A stretch of 63,133 nucleotides of DNA, taken from an uncultured Muribaculaceae bacterium. GTDB lineage: Bacteria; Bacteroidota; Bacteroidia; Bacteroidales; Muribaculaceae. The stretch is from NCBI GenBank assembly GCA_934636465.1, contig CAKUAR010000013.1, forward strand, positions 1 through 63,133, written 5' to 3'. Shown in pieces: positions 60,468-63,133 of this stretch. Within the stretch, counting starts at the first letter, position 1. Every line of letters begins with the position of its first letter. The notes under the pieces were generated by a model. It saw nothing but the letters and a program-made list of their open reading frames with translations. It searched no databases and was not told the origin of the DNA. The translations under genes and the position numbers were made by a program.

Positions 60468-61780
60468 ACACCCTGGAGGAACATCTGCGCCACTACGCCT
60501 CGGTGCAGCCAGGCAAAACTGCCCTGAAATGCGGCAACGAGTCGCTGTCATACGGCAAACTCTATGAACTGGCGTGCCGTGAGGCTGCTGCGCTATGCGG
60601 TGGCCAAAGGCTCGTGCCCATAGTGGCTATCCCTGGCATGGGGTTCGTGGTCAGCTATCTCGCTGTGCACATTGCCGGCTGCACGGCTGTGCCGCTCGAC
60701 AAAGCCACCACGCCGCAGCGTCTGAAGCAGACTAAGACTCAGCTTCGCGGCAAAGCGGCTCCACAAGACGTGGCCGACGTGCTTTTCACCACCGGCACTA
60801 CTGGCAAGCAAAAAGGCGTCATGGTGAGCCACAAGGCCATTGCCGCCAACGCCGAGAACCTCGCCGAGGCACAAGCGTTTGGCAACGACCTCACTTTTGT
60901 GGTGTGCGGGCCGCTCAACCACATCGGCAGCCTATCCAAGCTATACCCCACGATAGCCGTGGGCGCAACGCTCCACATCATAGACGGCTTAAAGGACATG
61001 GACGCCTTTTTTCGCGCCATCGACGCCGCACCAGCCAAAGCGGCATCGTTTCTTGTGCCGACAAGCATACGCATGCTCATGGCATTTGCAGAGCGTGAGA
61101 TTGCCGCAAGATCTGCAAAAATAGATTTCATTGAAACTGGAGCAGCACCCATGCCGCTTGCCGACATGCAACAATTCTGCTCTCTGCTGCCCCACAGCCG
61201 CCTCTACAATACCTACGCCTCCACCGAAACCGGAATTGTTGCCACATTCAACTACAATGGCGGCGAGTGCATTGCCGGCTGCCTTGGCGCACCAATGAGG
61301 CACTCGGCGATTAAAATCACTGCCGACGGCCGTGTGGCTTGCACAGGCGACACGCTGATGAGCGGCTACTGGGAAGACGACGAGCTCACACGCTCGGTAA
61401 TGCCCGGAGGCCACACCGTTGTGACCAACGACAACGGCTATATCGACTCTTGCGGCAGACTCCGGCTAAGTGGACGTAACGACGACGTAATCAACGTGGG
61501 CGGCTACAAGGTGGCACCAACCGACGTGGAAGATGCGGCAATGACGTTCCCCTCCGTGCGCGACTGTGTGTGTATAGCCGCCAATCACCCTGTGGTGGGC
61601 ACGGTGGTCAAGCTCCTTGTGGTGGCAGACGGCAAATTAAACTGCCGAGAGTTGGCAAAACATCTAAAAACATTGCTTGAGCCCTACCAGTGCCCCAGCA
61701 TGATAGAGCAAGTGGAGAGTGTGAACCGCACGTTCAACGGCAAAATTGACCGCAAAAGCTACCGCAACGGCAATTCATAG
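60464..61780 (+). CDS. AMP-forming acyl/aryl-ACP ligase
   Basis: This 438-residue adenylate-forming enzyme, shorter than most, has the P-loop LFTTGTTGKQKG at 107-118, STETGI, GDTLMSGYW, RLSGRNDDVINVGGYKV and the C-terminal catalytic Lys427 in FNGKIDRK. It would activate an aromatic acid such as 4-hydroxybenzoate or 4-coumarate and load it on the ACP, an ApeH-like role. No chorismate lyase or aromatic ammonia lyase is in the operon, so the starter must come from elsewhere. It is the last gene of the run; no clear terminator was found after it. Confidence 0.85.
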   Translation: MNTLEEHLRHYASVQPGKTALKCGNESLSYGKLYELACREAAALCGGQRLVPIVAIPGMGFVVSYLAVHIAGCTAVPLDKATTPQRLKQTKTQLRGKAAPQDVADVLFTTGTTGKQKGVMVSHKAIAANAENLAEAQAFGNDLTFVVCGPLNHIGSLSKLYPTIAVGATLHIIDGLKDMDAFFRAIDAAPAKAASFLVPTSIRMLMAFAEREIAARSAKIDFIETGAAPMPLADMQQFCSLLPHSRLYNTYASTETGIVATFNYNGGECIAGCLGAPMRHSAIKITADGRVACTGDTLMSGYWEDDELTRSVMPGGHTVVTNDNGYIDSCGRLRLSGRNDDVINVGGYKVAPTDVEDAAMTFPSVRDCVCIAANHPVVGTVVKLLVVADGKLNCRELAKHLKTLLEPYQCPSMIEQVESVNRTFNGKIDRKSYRNGNS

Positions 61781-61917
61781 GCCATTTGTGGCAATATAAG
61801 GCTATCTACCAGAGTGTTGCAAACTGCTAAAAACAGGCCACAAACTCTTAGCAACCGTTAAAGCGGCCGAAAAATAAGTTAACAAACATTAAATAGGTGC
61901 ATTTTTTCACCAAATTA
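61781..61917. other. Intergenic region after the APE operon, no gene seen
   Basis: The part between the last operon gene and the RNA promoter contains a partial hairpin (GTTGC...GCAAC near 61815-61856) but no strong U-run. The operon may read through toward the downstream small RNA. Confidence 0.4.
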
Positions 61918-61949
61918 TTTGGAGGGTCTAAATCATGGCTATATCTTTG
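61918..61949 (+). promoter_or_regulatory. Promoter of ncRNA copy 2
   Basis: TTTG at 61918-61921 and TATCTTTG at 61942-61949 are separated by 20 bases, a near-consensus Bacteroidetes promoter. Confidence 0.75.
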
Positions 61950-61954
61950 CATCA

Positions 61955-62103
61955 GTTTTCATGGTATTAGTTTTTATGGTTATGAAATGTTGGACGTCGT
62001 GATGACGGAAATTCATTTTCATTTGTTTAAGGTTTATGTTAATGGTATTAGAAGGTTAATTAGTTAAGCGATCCCCGATGTGTAATCGAGGATTCTTTTT
62101 TTT
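61955..62103 (+). ncRNA. Putative small RNA, copy 2 (possibly Bacteroidales-1-like)
   Basis: About 149 nt closely match 31180-31328. The shared parts are the 5' segment TTTTCATGGTATTAGTTTTT, the small hairpin CGTC-GTGAT-GACG (loop changed, stem kept), GTTTAAGGTTTATGTTAATG, and the terminator ATCCCCGAT (62071-62079) with ATCGAGGAT (62085-62093) followed by a T-rich run. The middle diverges. Stem preservation with loop change supports an RNA role. A family match to Bacteroidales-1 is suggested from memory of its promoter-to-terminator layout and was not tested. The role is unknown. Confidence 0.7.
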
Positions 62104-62307
62104 ATATACCTACCGTCCACAAAAACGTCTATGAAAATGCCCCAGACACACAGCATGCAAAAACCAGAGCAAGCACAGCTACCAAAACGCTGTCTTATTC
62201 TTACACAAATGCCAATCTAAGGCATTTTGCCGAGCAAAACGACCAATTATTCGTTTCAGAAAAATGCTTGGCTCAAAACAGCTTTTTGGGGAGGGTAACT
62301 GAAAAAC
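62104..62307. other. Intergenic region between ncRNA copy 2 and xpt, no gene seen
   Basis: No coding region is supported. Imperfect arms GCCGAGC (62231) and GCTTGGC (62267) could form part of a minus-strand terminator for xpt, but no good U-run follows. Confidence 0.35.
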
Positions 62308-62877
62308 TTATTCCCGAAGTTTGATTTGGCAATTATCAAGCGAATCCACAATCGCCAAACTTTCGCAGCGCACGCCGGCACGTTCTATCACGTCGCGGCC
62401 ATGCTGAAAAGCTTTCTCTATGATAAATCCCATGCCCACAAGTTGCGCACCAGCTTGCCGGCAAAGTTCTATTATACCCTTGGCTGCATTGCCATAGGCC
62501 AGAAAGTCGTCAACAAACAGCACTTTGTCGTCAGCATTGAGATAGTCTTTTGAAATCACTACCGTGTAGTCACGCTGCTTAGTGAATGACGTTACCGTAA
62601 CGCTTAGCATGTTGTCCATAGTAGATGGCTTCTTTTTCTTGGCAAACACCACCGGCAAGTCGAGCAGAAAGCCAAGCATAATGGCTGGTGCAATTCCACT
62701 CGCTTCAATAGTCAAAATCTTGTTGATTTCGGTGTTGGCATAGCGGCGCGCAAACTCCACTGCCACCTGTTTCATCAAATTCGGGTCCATCTGGTGGTTA
62801 ATAAACTTATCCACTTTTAATATGCCACCAGGATAGCACTTGCCGTCCTTCAAAATTCTATCTCGCAAAACCTTCAT
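62308..62877 (-). CDS. xpt: Xanthine phosphoribosyltransferase
   Basis: The 189-residue type I PRTase (ATG at 62877) converts xanthine and PRPP to XMP in purine salvage. Blocks are [20 protein letters not shown] at the N-terminus, [21 protein letters not shown], and the PRPP-binding [16 protein letters not shown]. The [18 protein letters not shown] segment after it matches Xpt rather than Hpt or Gpt. An open frame extends upstream through the promoter and was rejected. No purine riboswitch is visible upstream. Confidence 0.92.
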   Translation of the reverse strand: MKVLRDRILKDGKCYPGGILKVDKFINHQMDPNLMKQVAVEFARRYANTEINKILTIEASGIAPAIMLGFLLDLPVVFAKKKKPSTMDNMLSVTVTSFTKQRDYTVVISKDYLNADDKVLFVDDFLAYGNAAKGIIELCRQAGAQLVGMGFIIEKAFQHGRDVIERAGVRCESLAIVDSLDNCQIKLRE

Positions 62878-62924
62878 AATTCTCGTTTTTCTTCGTTGCG
62901 CCACACAAACTGTGTCACGCCATA

Positions 62925-62932
62925 CAAATGTA
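62925..62932 (-). promoter_or_regulatory. Probable -7 box of xpt
   Basis: The minus strand reads TACATTTG about 48 bases before the xpt start. A GTTG about 20 bases upstream could be a weak -33 box. Confidence 0.4.
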
Positions 62933-62989
62933 ACTAAAGCCCAACAACCCCACAACTTTTGCCCCCGTTTTTCCCCACCACCACACGCC

Positions 62990-63133
62990 ACACAGCCCAC
63001 CACATAGCCTAACGCTATACGCGTACCTACGGCACGCACCGGACTGGGCTATCCTCGGATTCCGCCGACCGTCGCTGCCGCTCCTCAGTCAGCGGCTACC
63101 TACACACGAGCCCCTCCAGGGCTCTCCTGGGCA
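62990..63133. other. GC-rich structured sequence at the window end, unknown
   Basis: The segment has arms such as GCCGACCGTCGCTG and CAGTCAGCGGC, and AGCCC...GGGCT runs. I have an impression of similar sequences as dispersed repeats in Bacteroidales contigs, but cannot name it. No gene is supported. Confidence 0.3.

Noticed and set aside
36525..61780. Dialkylresorcinol/flexirubin cluster
   Set aside because: No DarA/DarB-type cyclase or KSIII, no aromatic ammonia lyase and no halogenase; the gene set fits the aryl-polyene type better.
62878..62960. Possible purine riboswitch upstream of xpt
   Set aside because: The leader is short (about 40 bases after the -7 box) and lacks the conserved purine aptamer core.

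Overview
The window looks like a chromosomal segment from a Bacteroidales bacterium, plausibly Muribaculaceae- or Prevotella-like. The reasons are promoters of the Bacteroidetes type (TTTG, about 19-20 bases, TAnnTTTG), AT-rich leaders without Shine-Dalgarno sequences, many secreted and lipoprotein paralogs, ATP-type PEP carboxykinase, DUF4250, DUF1080 and sialate O-acetylesterase-like proteins, and a NusG/UpxY-like regulator heading a surface-product operon. Species cannot be fixed from the sequence alone.

Layout. 1-0.5 kb: the end of an IS3-family (IS150-like) element that cuts a membrane protein gene. 0.6-10.2 kb: housekeeping genes (manA, tRNA-Leu, tcdA, pckA, an S9 peptidase, ettA, exodeoxyribonuclease III, two small genes). 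10.3-20.9 kb: an AT-rich accessory region in which a two-gene cassette occurs three times. Each cassette is a lipoprotein of about 250-276 residues with a papain/C39-like Cys...His...Asn pattern, followed by one or two secreted proteins of about 240 residues. A transglutaminase-like lipoprotein and an O-antigen-ligase-like membrane protein sit between the cassettes. 21-24 kb: a pseudouridine synthase and an AI-2E-family permease. 24.3-28.7 kb: three tandem sialate O-acetylesterase-like paralogs. 29.2-36.3 kb: secreted proteins (C-terminal sorting-like domain, beta-helix, metallophosphoesterase, DUF1080).

36.5-61.8 kb: one co-directional run of 26 genes with overlaps or short gaps, a type II PKS of aryl-polyene (APE) type. 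It has a ketoreductase, three ketosynthases (two carrying an extra half-KS domain, one with Gln where the catalytic Cys would be), three ACPs, two hotdog dehydratase-like proteins with complementary catalytic residues, a thioesterase, a methyltransferase, an AMP-forming ligase for the starter, two acyltransferases, a glycosyltransferase-acyltransferase fusion, two CrtI/retinol-saturase-like flavoproteins, an RND/MMPL exporter with an unusual C-terminal extension, two barrel proteins and several secreted proteins. The likely product is an aryl-polyene-like lipid placed in the outer membrane, possibly modified by the flavoproteins. 62.3-62.9 kb: xanthine phosphoribosyltransferase.

Two copies of a roughly 150-nt element with its own promoter and intrinsic terminator lie at 31.18 and 61.95 kb, in the same orientation, on either side of the APE operon. 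They are the best small-RNA candidates in the window.
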